Made by a program: the position numbers and the translations under genes. The notes beneath the pieces were generated by a model that searched no databases, was not told the origin of the DNA, and worked only from the letters and a program-made list of their open reading frames with translations. 64,000 nucleotides of DNA from NCBI GenBank assembly GCA_003550275.1, contig QXCW01000002.1, forward strand, positions 434,001 through 498,000, given 5' to 3'. The DNA comes from Flavobacteriaceae bacterium MAR_2010_72. Lineage in GTDB: Bacteria > Bacteroidota > Bacteroidia > Flavobacteriales > Flavobacteriaceae. Each line of letters begins with the position of its first letter. Position 1 is the first letter of the stretch. Of this stretch, positions 1-9,281 are shown one piece after another.

Positions 1-1686
1 ACAGGACATTATGGAGGAACCATGACGCATGGCGAAGACTATTTATTTCAAGAACCAAAACCAGAATATGTTGGCGTAGAAAATGTTGAAACAGCTCAAG
101 TTTATACTGAAATTATTCAACCTATTTTGAATGATAAATGCATTAGTTGTCATAATCAAAACAAATTGAAAGGCGGCTTATTACTAACAGGAAAATCTGG
201 ATTATTGACTGGTGGAGATTCGGGTAATTTATTGGATTCCCTTTCAGGAAAAACATCCCTTTTTTTACAACGGTTACATCTTCCGTTGACGGAAAAAGAA
301 CACATGCCACCAAAAGGAAAAGTGCAATTAACGGAAGAAGAATTAGCCTTAATTGATTGGTGGATGACAAATGAAAATTGCTTCGATTGTACGGCAGAAA
401 CTTTAAACCAGTCACCAAAAATGGCCAAAATTCTAAAAGCGCTTGAAGTTGATAATTCTGCACGAGGAAAATTAGCAAGACGATTGGAAGCTATTCCTGA
501 AGCGTGGTTGAATGAAATCCGTTCTAAAGATATTTCTGTTAATCGAATTGATGTAAATAGTCCCTTGCTAGTAGTGAATCTATCAGGTAAGAATCTTGAG
601 AAATCAGACTTCTCAGTATTAAAAACTTATGCTGAACATATCGTTGAACTCAATTTAGATTATTCAAATTTTAATGATGATTTGGCGAGTCAGCTTTCTG
701 ATTTCAACAACCTAACAAAGCTTCAATTAAAAAACACGGATATTTCAGATAAAACTATTAGTAAAATTTCAAAACTTGAAAAATTAGAATCTTTAAATGT
801 ATTTGGAACTTCCATTACTGATGTATCATTAAAAGAATTTAAATCATTAAAAAATCTTGAAAATCTATATACTCAACAAACCCAAATTTCTGATAAAGCA
901 CTAGTATTATTTTCAGAACAACAGGCGTCAACAAAAACAAAACATATTAGTGATAAAGCCTTTTCAAACTCGCAATTGGGTATGCCAATAATCACATCAA
1001 AAGGCGATGTTTTTAAAGACACAATGCAAGTTAAGTTGAGTAATGTTTTTGATGTTGATTTGTTTTATACTTTAGACGGAAGTGAGCCAGATTCTACATC
1101 AATCAAATATGAGAAACCTATTATTTTAGAAGCCTCATCAGTTTTAAAAACCTTTAGTTATAAAAAGGGATGGACGCAAAGTAAAACTTTAACTAAAGAT
1201 TTTAGAAAAGCAGGAATTACAATAGACTCTATTTGGTATGGCAAGCCACCAAGTCCGTATTACTTAGGAAGTGGATGGACGACTTTAACCGATTTTAAAC
1301 AAGGGGACTCAAGTGTAACCGATCCCAATTGGATTGGTTTTATGAATGAACCTGCGATTTTATATTTTGAATTAAAAACGGAGCAAAAAGTAAGTCAAGT
1401 TGCAATAAGCACAATTTCGTCGCCAATGGATTTTGCGTTTTTACCAACAGCAGCAACAGTTTGGGTGTCTAAAAATGGAAGGAATTATAAAAAGGTGAAA
1501 TATCAAGATTATGGTAAAGCCGAACCAAATTTAGAAAACAGACCAATGTATAGAGATGTTCATTTTTTACCAACTGAAGCAAAATACATTAAGTTAAAGC
1601 TAAACTATACCTTAAAAAACCCCGAATGGCATCCTTACCCTGGCAAAAATTCTAAAATGCTTATCGATGAAATTGTGATTAATTAA
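1..1686 (+). CDS. Membrane-anchored cytochrome c-like / LRR / discoidin-like protein (5' end cut by window)
   Basis: The reading frame is open from base 1, before the first ATG at 22. The residues upstream of that ATG (TGHYGG) align with TGHFGG of the paralogue at 47009-48334. The true start is therefore outside the window, by roughly 350 bases if the paralogue is a guide, and four membrane segments are probably missing. The visible order is: planctomycete-type cytochrome domain with CISCH haem motif (bases 139-153) and a downstream MPPKG that could give the axial Met; leucine-rich repeats (about residues 185-310 counted from base 22); a chitobiase C-terminal-like domain (FYTLDGSEP, about 320-395); and a discoidin/F5-8-like C-terminal domain (about 400-554). 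Substrate and partners are unknown. The last two domains are absent from the paralogue and suggest carbohydrate contact. The domain calls are by motif reading only. Confidence 0.8.
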   Translation, partial: TGHYGGTMTHGEDYLFQEPKPEYVGVENVETAQVYTEIIQPILNDKCISCHNQNKLKGGLLLTGKSGLLTGGDSGNLLDSLSGKTSLFLQRLHLPLTEKEHMPPKGKVQLTEEELALIDWWMTNENCFDCTAETLNQSPKMAKILKALEVDNSARGKLARRLEAIPEAWLNEIRSKDISVNRIDVNSPLLVVNLSGKNLEKSDFSVLKTYAEHIVELNLDYSNFNDDLASQLSDFNNLTKLQLKNTDISDKTISKISKLEKLESLNVFGTSITDVSLKEFKSLKNLENLYTQQTQISDKALVLFSEQQASTKTKHISDKAFSNSQLGMPIITSKGDVFKDTMQVKLSNVFDVDLFYTLDGSEPDSTSIKYEKPIILEASSVLKTFSYKKGWTQSKTLTKDFRKAGITIDSIWYGKPPSPYYLGSGWTTLTDFKQGDSSVTDPNWIGFMNEPAILYFELKTEQKVSQVAISTISSPMDFAFLPTAATVWVSKNGRNYKKVKYQDYGKAEPNLENRPMYRDVHFLPTEAKYIKLKLNYTLKNPEWHPYPGKNSKMLIDEIVIN

Positions 1687-1700
1687 TTGTCTTTACTATT

Positions 1701-1723
1701 GTCTGGTCGAGCGCAGTCGAGAC
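1701..1723. repeat. Short palindromic repeat, TCGAGCGCAGTCGA type
   Basis: This lies in the 40-bp gap between two convergent genes. The core GTCGAGCGCAGTCGAGAC belongs to the same family as repeats near 8412, 8484, 15998, 18441 and 49520. It probably forms a hairpin at the ends of both transcripts. No coding potential is seen. Confidence 0.5.
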
Positions 1724-1726
1724 CTT

Positions 1727-3064
1727 TTAATCATCAACTTTCATCTTCAAATTCTCTACAACATAAGCACCTAAATCTCGCCCTTGTTTTACGCCAACTT
1801 CAACAGCAGTACGATAATGAATACCACCATACATTCTACTTATAGCAGCTTCATCGGCAGCTTTATTAAACGATTCAAAACTTCTAATCGGTAAATCGTA
1901 TTTTACTTCGGTATCATCATCAAAAGCAAAATTATCACCAAAAATTGAGGTTAAAGCTGTGGCGGCAGCACCAGAAACTACCGAGTGACCACTGGTATAT
2001 TCAGGAAATGGTGGCGTTTGTAAAATGGGTTTCCAATTTTCGTCAATATGTTTGTTTATAAGTGTTTCTGGGCGCACCAAATTAGAGCGGTATTTTTCGT
2101 CCCAACAGCTTATAAAAGCATCAGCAATAGCAATAGATGTTTTGGTATAAGCAAAAAGTGTTTTGCTAAAATTGGCATCAGATTTTTTTGAAGCAATTTT
2201 GCAAATCCCTATCCAATGTGCACCAGGAGTAATTTTTTTAACGGAAAACATAAGATGCCCTCGCGTTACGGTAACAAAAGGATTGCAATCCCAAAACTGA
2301 GCAATTTTGACTTCTTCTGAAGTATCGCCATTAGACGTTATGTCGTTACTAATATCATAGACTTCTTTTAGCTCTTTATAGAATATAGAATTCTCATCCA
2401 TTGAAAATTCTGGAGGTGGAATCGGTTGAAATTGTGAAGCCGAATCAATCACAAACGGTCTAAGTTTATTCCAATGGGGTTCAATACCGTCCATAAAAGC
2501 TGGAGGTGTTTTTTGCCAACGCGCAGGATTATTTTGATCAATAACAAAATGTGTCATTGTTCGGGTTTCAGTATAATTATCGGCGTTTTTCCACAAATTT
2601 ATATGGTCAACCACTTGTAAAGCATATTGCTTAGAAAGATTAAATTCTTTATCGTTTTTAGATGCCCAAATACTGTATAAACTATCACTATATTTTTGCA
2701 TTTCGTCTTTAGAGTACACTAAAGTTTTACTCATTTCTAAATGCGCAATTAAGGCCGCCAATTCAAAATTAACCGTCTTATCTTGAGGCTTTGGTATGGG
2801 TTTTAAATCGGTTATCTGCTCTTGTAAAGAATTATATTCAGAGTTGTTTAGCGCCATAATTTCGTAAGCCGCAATATTTGGGTAAGCAAAAATTCTGCTG
2901 GCAACAGGTGGCGAAAAAATATCGTTCACCATAATATCTACAACCTTATCTATCGCATTATGAAGGTTTTCGGGTACAATAATAATAGACTCTTCTTTTT
3001 TGTTGCAAGAAAATAACGCAAAAGAAAAACCAATAAGAATCATAAAATGCTTTAATAGTTTCAT
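1727..3064 (-). CDS. Vanadium-dependent haloperoxidase / PAP2-like lipoprotein
   Basis: This is a 445-residue lipoprotein (signal ending FALFSC). The vanadate/phosphate pocket of the vanadium haloperoxidase-acid phosphatase superfamily is readable: K324-x6-R331-P, S358-G359-H360 and S409-R410-x5-H416. The spacing equals that of the fungal chloroperoxidase residues Lys353, Arg360, Ser402-Gly403-His404, Arg490 and His496 (family knowledge). The residue four after the last His is Ala rather than the common Asp. Possible reactions are halide oxidation by peroxide or phosphomonoester hydrolysis; the sequence does not decide between them. The gene is divergent from the sulfatase at 3191 and shares an intergenic operator (3131-3150) matching the GntR motif of the alpha-mannan PUL. 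Convergent end with the gene at 1-1686. Confidence 0.82.
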   Translation of the reverse strand: MKLLKHFMILIGFSFALFSCNKKEESIIIVPENLHNAIDKVVDIMVNDIFSPPVASRIFAYPNIAAYEIMALNNSEYNSLQEQITDLKPIPKPQDKTVNFELAALIAHLEMSKTLVYSKDEMQKYSDSLYSIWASKNDKEFNLSKQYALQVVDHINLWKNADNYTETRTMTHFVIDQNNPARWQKTPPAFMDGIEPHWNKLRPFVIDSASQFQPIPPPEFSMDENSIFYKELKEVYDISNDITSNGDTSEEVKIAQFWDCNPFVTVTRGHLMFSVKKITPGAHWIGICKIASKKSDANFSKTLFAYTKTSIAIADAFISCWDEKYRSNLVRPETLINKHIDENWKPILQTPPFPEYTSGHSVVSGAAATALTSIFGDNFAFDDDTEVKYDLPIRSFESFNKAADEAAISRMYGGIHYRTAVEVGVKQGRDLGAYVVENLKMKVDD

Positions 3065-3130
3065 AGATAAATTTTCGACTAAATTAATTAAAAAACATAT
3101 AAACTTAGATATCGAAAAACTACTATTAAA

Positions 3131-3150
3131 TAGTATGTATGAACATACTA
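3131..3150. promoter_or_regulatory. Putative GntR operator between haloperoxidase and sulfatase genes
   Basis: This is a perfect 8+4+8 inverted repeat, TAGTATGT-ATGA-ACATACTA. Its central 14 bp (3134-3147, TATGTATGAACATA) is the exact reverse complement of the sites at 37340 and 42297. It sits 66 bp upstream of the minus-strand haloperoxidase start and 40 bp upstream of the plus-strand sulfatase start, so it could control both. Assignment to the GntR protein at 36597 is inference from motif sharing. Confidence 0.7.
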
Positions 3151-3190
3151 AAAATTACGTATCTTAACCCATCTAAAATAAGATGTCATT

Positions 3191-4741
3191 TTGATTAGAT
3201 TAACCCATATTTTCTTGAGTGTTTTTGTTGTTGTTTTGTTGAACTCTTGTAAAAAACAAGAGGCTGATAAAAGCAATAGACCAAACATACTCTTTATTAT
3301 GTCGGACGATCATACCTCACAAACTTGGGGAATTTACGGAGGCATTTTAAATGATTACGTTCAAAATAAAAACATTGAGCGGTTAGCTAACGAAGGTGCA
3401 GTTTTAAATAATAGTTTTTGTACCAATTCTATTTGTACACCAAGTAGAGCTTCAATTTTAACTGGTAAGTACAGTCATAAAAATGGTGTTTACACCTTGC
3501 GTGATCCGTTTGAACCTGATAGTTTGAATATTGCAAAAGTGCTTCAAAATAACGGCTATTCTACAGCAATAATTGGCAAATGGCATTTAAAAAAGAAACC
3601 TTCAGGATTCGATTATTTTAATATACTTTTAGATCAAGGCCGCTATTGGGATCCTATTTTAAGAACAGCGGAAAATTTTGATAAACCACAAGGCCATTGG
3701 GATATTCATAAAGGGTTTTCTACCGATGTGATTACCGATTTGTCAATCAACTATTTAGACAGCATTAACAAAGACAGACCGTTTATGTTAATGACGCATT
3801 TTAAGGCAACCCACGAACCGTTTTATTATCCAAAGCGACACGAAAACCTTTATAAAAATATAGAAATCCCTGAACCAAAAACACTTTTCGATTTTAATAG
3901 AGCTAATGGCAGAACATTCTCTGGAAGAGATTTAGATAATATGGCATGGCGAATGGAAAATGCTACCAAAAATCCAGAACATTCTATGTTTTCTTACCCT
4001 GGCGAACCTTTTGTGGTTGATGGTTTAGATAGCATTGCCAAACGAAAATACACCTACCAAAAAATGGTTAAAGATTTTATGCGTTCTGCGGCAGCTATTG
4101 ATGATAATATTGGCAGATTGTTAGATTATCTTGAAACCTCAGGTTTAGCCGAAAACACCGTAGTAATTTATACTGCAGATCAAGGTTATTTTTTAGGTGA
4201 ACACGGTTTTTTTGATAAACGCTTAATTTACGAAGAGTCTTTGCGAATGCCATTTGTAATTCGCTATCCTGAAGAAATTCCTGCTGGACAACGCATTGAC
4301 GACTTAATTTTAAATATCGATTTTGCAGCACTTTTTGCAGATTATGCCGATGCTAAACTACCAAAAGATGTGCAAGGAAAAAGCTTTAGAAATATTCTAA
4401 AAGGTGAAAAGCAACAAGATTGGAGACAGTCTATATATTACCGCTATTGGATGCACGAACCTTACCGCCCAGGGCATTTCGGAATAAGAAATCATCAATA
4501 TAAATTAGCCTTATTTTACGGAAAACCATTAGATAAAAAAGGAGCTTCAAAAGAAATAACAGAACCTGCATGGGAGTTTTTCGATTTAAAAAATGACCCT
4601 CAAGAAAATAATAATGCCTATAACAATCCTAAGTATAAAAATATTATTGCTGAAATGAAAACAGAACTCATTCGCCAGCGAAAACTACTTGGAGATACCG
4701 ATGAAACCTATCCAGAAATTCAAAAACTATTACACCAATGA
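3191..4741 (+). CDS. S1-family sulfatase, lipoprotein
   Basis: This is a 516-residue type I sulfatase. The formylglycine motif is C82-T-P-S-R86, with the metal-binding DD at 39-40 (MSDDH) and a later TADQGYFLGEHG block that supplies further active-site residues. The leader VVVLLNSC20 is a lipobox, so the enzyme should be membrane-anchored and exposed to the periplasm or surface. The start is TTG: the nearby ATG at 3183 runs into TGA, and TTG gives a complete lipoprotein signal. It overlaps the next gene by 4 bp (ATGA), so the two are translationally coupled. The S1 subfamily and sulfated sugar cannot be given from sequence alone. The upstream operator links it to the PUL regulator. Confidence 0.9.
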   Translation: MIRLTHIFLSVFVVVLLNSCKKQEADKSNRPNILFIMSDDHTSQTWGIYGGILNDYVQNKNIERLANEGAVLNNSFCTNSICTPSRASILTGKYSHKNGVYTLRDPFEPDSLNIAKVLQNNGYSTAIIGKWHLKKKPSGFDYFNILLDQGRYWDPILRTAENFDKPQGHWDIHKGFSTDVITDLSINYLDSINKDRPFMLMTHFKATHEPFYYPKRHENLYKNIEIPEPKTLFDFNRANGRTFSGRDLDNMAWRMENATKNPEHSMFSYPGEPFVVDGLDSIAKRKYTYQKMVKDFMRSAAAIDDNIGRLLDYLETSGLAENTVVIYTADQGYFLGEHGFFDKRLIYEESLRMPFVIRYPEEIPAGQRIDDLILNIDFAALFADYADAKLPKDVQGKSFRNILKGEKQQDWRQSIYYRYWMHEPYRPGHFGIRNHQYKLALFYGKPLDKKGASKEITEPAWEFFDLKNDPQENNNAYNNPKYKNIIAEMKTELIRQRKLLGDTDETYPEIQKLLHQ

Positions 4742-6711
4742 AGCGATTCTTAAAATTGTTTTTTACAGTATCAGTACTGTTTCCAACGGTAATTTTTAGT
4801 CAAATAGAATTACCTAAAATATTCACCTCTAATATGGTTTTACCACGAGATGTTGCTATTCCTATACAAGGAAAAGCACAGCCTAAAGAGTGGATAACTG
4901 TTACTATTCAAAGTCAAGAACATAAGGTTAAGACCGATAAAAAAGGTAATTTTTTAGTGACCTTAAACCCGTTAAATTATGGAGGGCCTTTTGAACTCAT
5001 TTTTAAAGGAAATGATACTAAAACTTTAACCAATATTTTAGTAGGCGATTTATGGTTGTGTTCAGGGCAATCCAATATGCAATACAGCATAAAACAAATT
5101 GGTTACAAAGAAAAAGATTCTACCAAAATGGCGTTTCCAAAACTGCGTTTAGGCGCTGTTGGTATTGGTACAGATTATTTACCAAAAGACGATTTAAGCT
5201 TAGTGTATTGGTTTGAAGGCACCATAGATAACGCTCAAAATTTTAGTGCAACCGCTTGGTTTTACGGTAGGTATTTAGTCGAAAATCAAGATGTTCCAAT
5301 AGGATTAGTTAGCAGTAATTTAGGCGCAACATCTATCGAAACGTGGATGAGTTTAGGTGCTTTAAAACAATTTCCGCAGTTTATTGAGGTGACTAACTAT
5401 ATTTCTAAAACAAAGAAAAATTTTGAAACACTTAATACTGAATTTGAACAATTCAGAAAAAAATGGGACGATAAACACTATTTAAAAGGCATTGGTTTAG
5501 ACGAAAAATGGTATGCTGATGATTTTGATGATAGCAATTGGGAAACCTGTAAGATTCCTAATTTTATTGATGATTTAGGTTATGAAAATTTTGATGGAAG
5601 CTTTTGGTTTCGAAAAACATTCGACTTAACAAAAGAGCAGCTTAATCAAGATTTCACCTTAAGATTATCTCAAATAGATGATTACGATATAACTTGGGTA
5701 AACGGCCAAAAAGTTGGTGAAACTTTTGGAAATATGAATTCAAGAAACTACGTAATCCCAAAAGATATTCTTCGAGAAAAGGGAAATACTGTAGCTGTTC
5801 GAGTTTTTGATGTTGGTGGAAAAGGCGGTATGCACACCAATGCATTTTGGGGAGGTAAAATTAGAAATGGCGAATGGAAATATAAAAAAGGAAGGCAAAT
5901 TGATGCTAAAAAATTTCCAACAAAGCCTGTTCCAAATGGTAGCCCATTTTCTTATCCAACCTTATTGTACAATGGCGGTATTGCACCGTTGCACAATTTC
6001 CCAATAAAAGGCGTTATCTGGTATCAAGGCGAAGCAAATGAAAACAGAGCGGTTGAATACGAACAGCTTTTAAAAGGAATGATTACCGATTGGCGAGCAA
6101 AATGGAACAATACTAAATTACCATTTTATATTGTGCAATTAGCAAACTATAGAGCTGAAGATAAAACGCCTAAAGATAGTAAATGGGCAGAAGTACGCGA
6201 ATCGCAAACCAAAGCCTCAGAACTTGATTTTGTTGATGTTATTACAACCATAGACGTTGGTGAAGCAAACGATATTCATCCAAAAAATAAAAAAGCAGTT
6301 GGCGAACGATTAGCGATGTTATCAATGCATTACGATTATGGGGTAACGCTAAAGAAAAGTCCAAGTTTTAAAAACGCAACTGTAGAAAAAGGTAAAATAA
6401 TTATTGAAATGAACACTTACGGCAGCCAACTAAAAAGCTTAGACAAACAGGGTTATTTACGTGGTTTTGCTGTGGCTACCGATGATGGAAAATTTCAGTG
6501 GGCGCAAGCACAAATTATTGACGACACAAGAATTGCTGTGTATTCTCATACTATTAAAAACCCAAAATATGTGCGATATGCGTGGTCAGATAATCCAGGG
6601 AAATTAGATTTAGTAAATACCGATGATTTGCCTGCTTATCCGTTTAGAACCGATAATTTTGAATTAAGCACAGCAAAAGAAACATACACATTTAGTCCAC
6701 ATAGATTTTAA
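4738..6711 (+). CDS. SASA/CE20-type carbohydrate acetylesterase
   Basis: This is a secreted 657-residue protein annotated in related genomes as sialate O-acetylesterase. It has a signal peptide (MKRFLKLF to about residue 21, ending FSQ). The SGNH serine lies in CSGQSNM (Ser112), WYQGEANENR provides the oxyanion block, and the DIHPKNK motif carries the Asp/His pair. Between the first two blocks sits an inserted jelly-roll-like domain (about 250-370, DDSNWETCKIP, FWFRKTF), as in CE20 xyloglucan/sialate-type esterases. Coupling to the sulfatase by an ATGA overlap suggests removal of both sulfate and acetyl groups from one glycan. The real substrate is probably an acetylated plant, algal or fungal sugar rather than sialic acid (inference from context). 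Confidence 0.85.
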   Translation: MKRFLKLFFTVSVLFPTVIFSQIELPKIFTSNMVLPRDVAIPIQGKAQPKEWITVTIQSQEHKVKTDKKGNFLVTLNPLNYGGPFELIFKGNDTKTLTNILVGDLWLCSGQSNMQYSIKQIGYKEKDSTKMAFPKLRLGAVGIGTDYLPKDDLSLVYWFEGTIDNAQNFSATAWFYGRYLVENQDVPIGLVSSNLGATSIETWMSLGALKQFPQFIEVTNYISKTKKNFETLNTEFEQFRKKWDDKHYLKGIGLDEKWYADDFDDSNWETCKIPNFIDDLGYENFDGSFWFRKTFDLTKEQLNQDFTLRLSQIDDYDITWVNGQKVGETFGNMNSRNYVIPKDILREKGNTVAVRVFDVGGKGGMHTNAFWGGKIRNGEWKYKKGRQIDAKKFPTKPVPNGSPFSYPTLLYNGGIAPLHNFPIKGVIWYQGEANENRAVEYEQLLKGMITDWRAKWNNTKLPFYIVQLANYRAEDKTPKDSKWAEVRESQTKASELDFVDVITTIDVGEANDIHPKNKKAVGERLAMLSMHYDYGVTLKKSPSFKNATVEKGKIIIEMNTYGSQLKSLDKQGYLRGFAVATDDGKFQWAQAQIIDDTRIAVYSHTIKNPKYVRYAWSDNPGKLDLVNTDDLPAYPFRTDNFELSTAKETYTFSPHRF

Positions 6712-6721
6712 TGACTTTGTC

Positions 6722-6741
6722 ATTCCTGCGTAGGCAGGAAT
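6722..6741. repeat. Palindrome ATTCCTGC-GTAG-GCAGGAAT
   Basis: This is a perfect 8-bp inverted repeat with a 4-base loop, just after the esterase stop codon and before the FAH gene. It has no T-run, so it is more likely a dispersed REP-like palindrome than a true terminator. Confidence 0.5.
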
Positions 6742-6764
6742 CTAATTTAATACAATAACATATA

Positions 6765-7604
6765 ATGAAGTTACTACGATTCGGAAATAAAGACAACGAA
6801 AAACCAGGCATAGAAATTGAAGGCAAACGTTTTGACTGTTCAGAACATTTTAAAGATTGGAATCACAATTTTTTTCAAAATGAAGGCATTTCGAAGCTGA
6901 AAGAAATAGTCGCAACTAAAACATTACATCAAATCGATAATTCAATACGCTTGGGAAGCCCAATCGCAAGACCAGGAATGATTATGTGTATTGGTTTAAA
7001 CTATTCAGACCACGCCAAAGAAGCAGGTTTAGAGATTCCTAAAGAACCCATTTTGTTTATGAAAGCTACCAATACCCTTTCTGGACCTAATGATGCTGTT
7101 GTAATTCCGCCAAAAAGTACTAAAACTGATTGGGAAGTTGAGCTTGGTATCGTTATCAATAAAGATTGTTATCAGCTTAAAAACGAAGCCGAAGGCGAAC
7201 AACATATTGCTGGATATACCGTAGTTCACGATGTATCTGAACGCGAATTTCAAATAGAAAGACAAGGGCAATGGGTAAAAGGAAAATCCTGCCCTGGGTT
7301 TAGTCCTGTTGGCCCTTATTTAGTTTTAAAAGAAGCTATTAACGATGTGTTAAACCTAAATATGACTTTATCTGTAAACGGAAAAACGATGCAAAACGGC
7401 AACACAAAATTTATGATTTTTAAACCCGATTATATCGTTTATTATTTATCACAATTCATGCAATTAGAAGCAGGTGATTTAATTTCTACTGGAACACCAC
7501 CAGGTGTCGGTTTAGGATTTAAACCACCTATATATTTAAAACGAGGCGACGAAGTGATAATAGAAATTGAAGGCATAGGCGTTCAAAGACAAAAGTTCAA
7601 ATAA
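6765..7604 (+). CDS. Fumarylacetoacetate hydrolase family protein, likely diketo-deoxy-aldonate hydrolase
   Basis: This is a 279-residue single-domain FAH fold. Visible motifs are GMIMCIGLNYSDHAKEAG, metal-binding Glu residues in EVELGIVI, Asp in HDVSERE, KGKSCPGFSPVGP and GTPPGVGLG. In the non-phosphorylating L-fucose and L-rhamnose routes this family cleaves a 2,4-diketo-3-deoxy acid to pyruvate and lactate. It overlaps the following dehydrogenase by one base (TAATG), and its position in a six-gene catabolic set supports this role. The exact sugar is not proven. An acylpyruvase-type activity on another diketo acid is the main alternative. Cytoplasmic, no signal peptide. Confidence 0.85.
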   Translation: MKLLRFGNKDNEKPGIEIEGKRFDCSEHFKDWNHNFFQNEGISKLKEIVATKTLHQIDNSIRLGSPIARPGMIMCIGLNYSDHAKEAGLEIPKEPILFMKATNTLSGPNDAVVIPPKSTKTDWEVELGIVINKDCYQLKNEAEGEQHIAGYTVVHDVSEREFQIERQGQWVKGKSCPGFSPVGPYLVLKEAINDVLNLNMTLSVNGKTMQNGNTKFMIFKPDYIVYYLSQFMQLEAGDLISTGTPPGVGLGFKPPIYLKRGDEVIIEIEGIGVQRQKFK

Positions 7605-8380
7605 TGATAAATTTAACCAACAAAGTAGCCATTGTTACAGGCGGCGGAAAAGGCATTGGTGAAAGTATTAGTCGCGTTTTAGCAAAGCAAGGTGCGTCTG
7701 TGCACATTTTGGATATTGATAAAGAAAATGGAACTCGTGTAGCAGAAAGCATCAATACATCTGGTAAAAAAGCACTATTTCATTATTGCGATTTAACCAA
7801 TCACGATGCTATTGATGACATTTTCAAAAACGTATATAAGCAATCGGAAAGTCTTGATATTCTTATCAATAATGCTGGAATAGCTCATATTGGAAATGTT
7901 GAAACCACAACACCAAACGATATCGACCGATTATATAACGTTAATATAAAAAGTGTGTATAGTTGTTTGCATTTTGGGATTCCACTAATGAAAAAATCAG
8001 GTGGTGGCTCAATCGTGAATATGGCTTCTATAGCTTCTGTGGTTGGTTTAGCAGACCGATTTGCTTATACCATGAGCAAAGGCGCGGTTTATTCTCTAAC
8101 TTTTTCAATTGCTAAAGATTATGTTAACGATAATATTCGCTGTAATGCTGTTGGGCCTGGACGTGTGCATACACCACTAGTAGATAATTATTTAAAAGAT
8201 AATTATACAGGACAAGAACAAGAAATGTTTGAAAAACTGTCTAAAACACAACCCATTGGTAGAATGGGAAAACCTGAAGAAATAGCAAATTTAGTTGCGT
8301 ATTTATGTTCAGATGAAGCAGCTTTTACGACAGGTAGTTTTTATCCTATTGATGGTGGTTTTCAGACGTTGAATACTTAA
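7604..8380 (+). CDS. SDR dehydrogenase, candidate 2-keto-3-deoxy-aldonate dehydrogenase
   Basis: This is a 258-residue classical short-chain dehydrogenase with TGGGKGIG at 12-19, NNAG at 89-92, and catalytic Ser142, Tyr155 and Lys159. It is translationally coupled to the FAH gene. In known fucose/rhamnose pathways an SDR oxidises the C4 hydroxyl of the 2-keto-3-deoxy acid immediately before FAH-type cleavage, so this is the natural candidate for that step. The substrate is assigned by context only; SDR sequence does not give it. Confidence 0.82.
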   Translation: MINLTNKVAIVTGGGKGIGESISRVLAKQGASVHILDIDKENGTRVAESINTSGKKALFHYCDLTNHDAIDDIFKNVYKQSESLDILINNAGIAHIGNVETTTPNDIDRLYNVNIKSVYSCLHFGIPLMKKSGGGSIVNMASIASVVGLADRFAYTMSKGAVYSLTFSIAKDYVNDNIRCNAVGPGRVHTPLVDNYLKDNYTGQEQEMFEKLSKTQPIGRMGKPEEIANLVAYLCSDEAAFTTGSFYPIDGGFQTLNT

Positions 8381-8411
8381 ATAATTGAAAATTTGTTATT
8401 AATTTAATGTC

Positions 8412-8503
8412 ACCTCGAGTGTGGTCACTGAGCTAAGTCGAAGTGCAGTCGAGAGGACTTTATAAAATCTGATTTATATAGGTATCGACTGCGCTCAACC
8501 AGA
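8412..8503. repeat. REP-like palindromic cluster between convergent genes
   Basis: Two copies of the flavobacterial CTGAGC/GAAGTCGAAG-type palindrome lie between the convergent SDR genes. One is at 8412-8456 (CCTCGAG ... CGAGAGG, enclosing CTGAGCTAAGTCGAAG) and one at 8484-8503 (ATCGACTGCGCTCAACC). They can form hairpins and may serve as a bidirectional transcript end. The rest of the 146-bp gap holds no ORF. Confidence 0.5.
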
Positions 8504-8526
8504 CAAACTTTTAGGCATTTTTAATG

Positions 8527-9279
8527 TCAATTTCCACCAATATGAATACCTAATCCACCATCTACCCGAAATGCTTGACCAGTAATTGAACCTGCTTTAT
8601 CACTGGCTAAAAAACCGATAAGTTCGGCAACTTCATTTGGCGGACAAATACGTTTGGTTAAATGCATATCAATACATTCTTGATACACTTTTTCTGGATT
8701 GTCACTTTCTTGAATGGCATCGCGTAGCATTGGTGTATCAACCGTTCCTGGGCAAACTGCAACACATCTAATATTTGGCGCATAATCTACTGCAATACTT
8801 CGAGTCAATCCTAACATTGCCGTTTTTGAAGTGGTGTAAGGCGCAACGTTTTTCTGCGTAATAAAAGCTTGCACACTTGATACATTAATAACAACACCTT
8901 TTTCTTTTTGTTGCATAGATGGAATAGCGTATTTAGCACATAAAAACGCACTTTTTAAGTTGACATTCATCACTAAATCCCATTCATCTTCTGTAGTTTC
9001 TGTAATAGTCGAATAGCGTTGAATGCCAGCATTGTTAATTAAAACATCAATATTACCAACTTTTTCAATAGCCGTTTTAATAGTGTTTTTCACAGCATTT
9101 CCGTTTGAAACATCACAAGTAAAACAATGTAAATTTGAGTTTTTAATGTCGAGCTGGTTTAATGCACTTTCATCAATATCTAAAGCTATAACAGTTTCGT
9201 TTTCGTTTAAAAAATGTTCAACACAAGCTTTTCCTATACCTTTGGCTGCACCTGTGATTATTATATTTCTATTTGCCAT
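8527..9279 (-). CDS. SDR dehydrogenase, candidate sugar 1-dehydrogenase
   Basis: This is a 250-residue classical SDR with TGAAKGIG at 9-16, NNAG at 82-85, and Ser135, Tyr148 and Lys152. It sits directly downstream of the SMP-30 lactonase gene (2-bp gap) in the minus-strand operon uxuA-like, DUF4432, SMP-30, SDR. In non-phosphorylating pathways the sugar dehydrogenase makes the lactone that the lactonase opens, which fits this pairing. The second SDR at 7604 is better placed for the later 2-keto-3-deoxy acid step, but the two roles could be exchanged. Confidence 0.8.
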   Translation of the reverse strand: MANRNIIITGAAKGIGKACVEHFLNENETVIALDIDESALNQLDIKNSNLHCFTCDVSNGNAVKNTIKTAIEKVGNIDVLINNAGIQRYSTITETTEDEWDLVMNVNLKSAFLCAKYAIPSMQQKEKGVVINVSSVQAFITQKNVAPYTTSKTAMLGLTRSIAVDYAPNIRCVAVCPGTVDTPMLRDAIQESDNPEKVYQECIDMHLTKRICPPNEVAELIGFLASDKAGSITGQAFRVDGGLGIHIGGN

Positions 9280-9281
9280 AA

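Noticed and set aside
1727-3064. Plain PAP2 phosphatase label for the haloperoxidase-like gene
   Set aside because: Size, K-x6-RP spacing and the long N-terminal helical part fit the vanadium haloperoxidase branch better, though phosphatase activity is not excluded.
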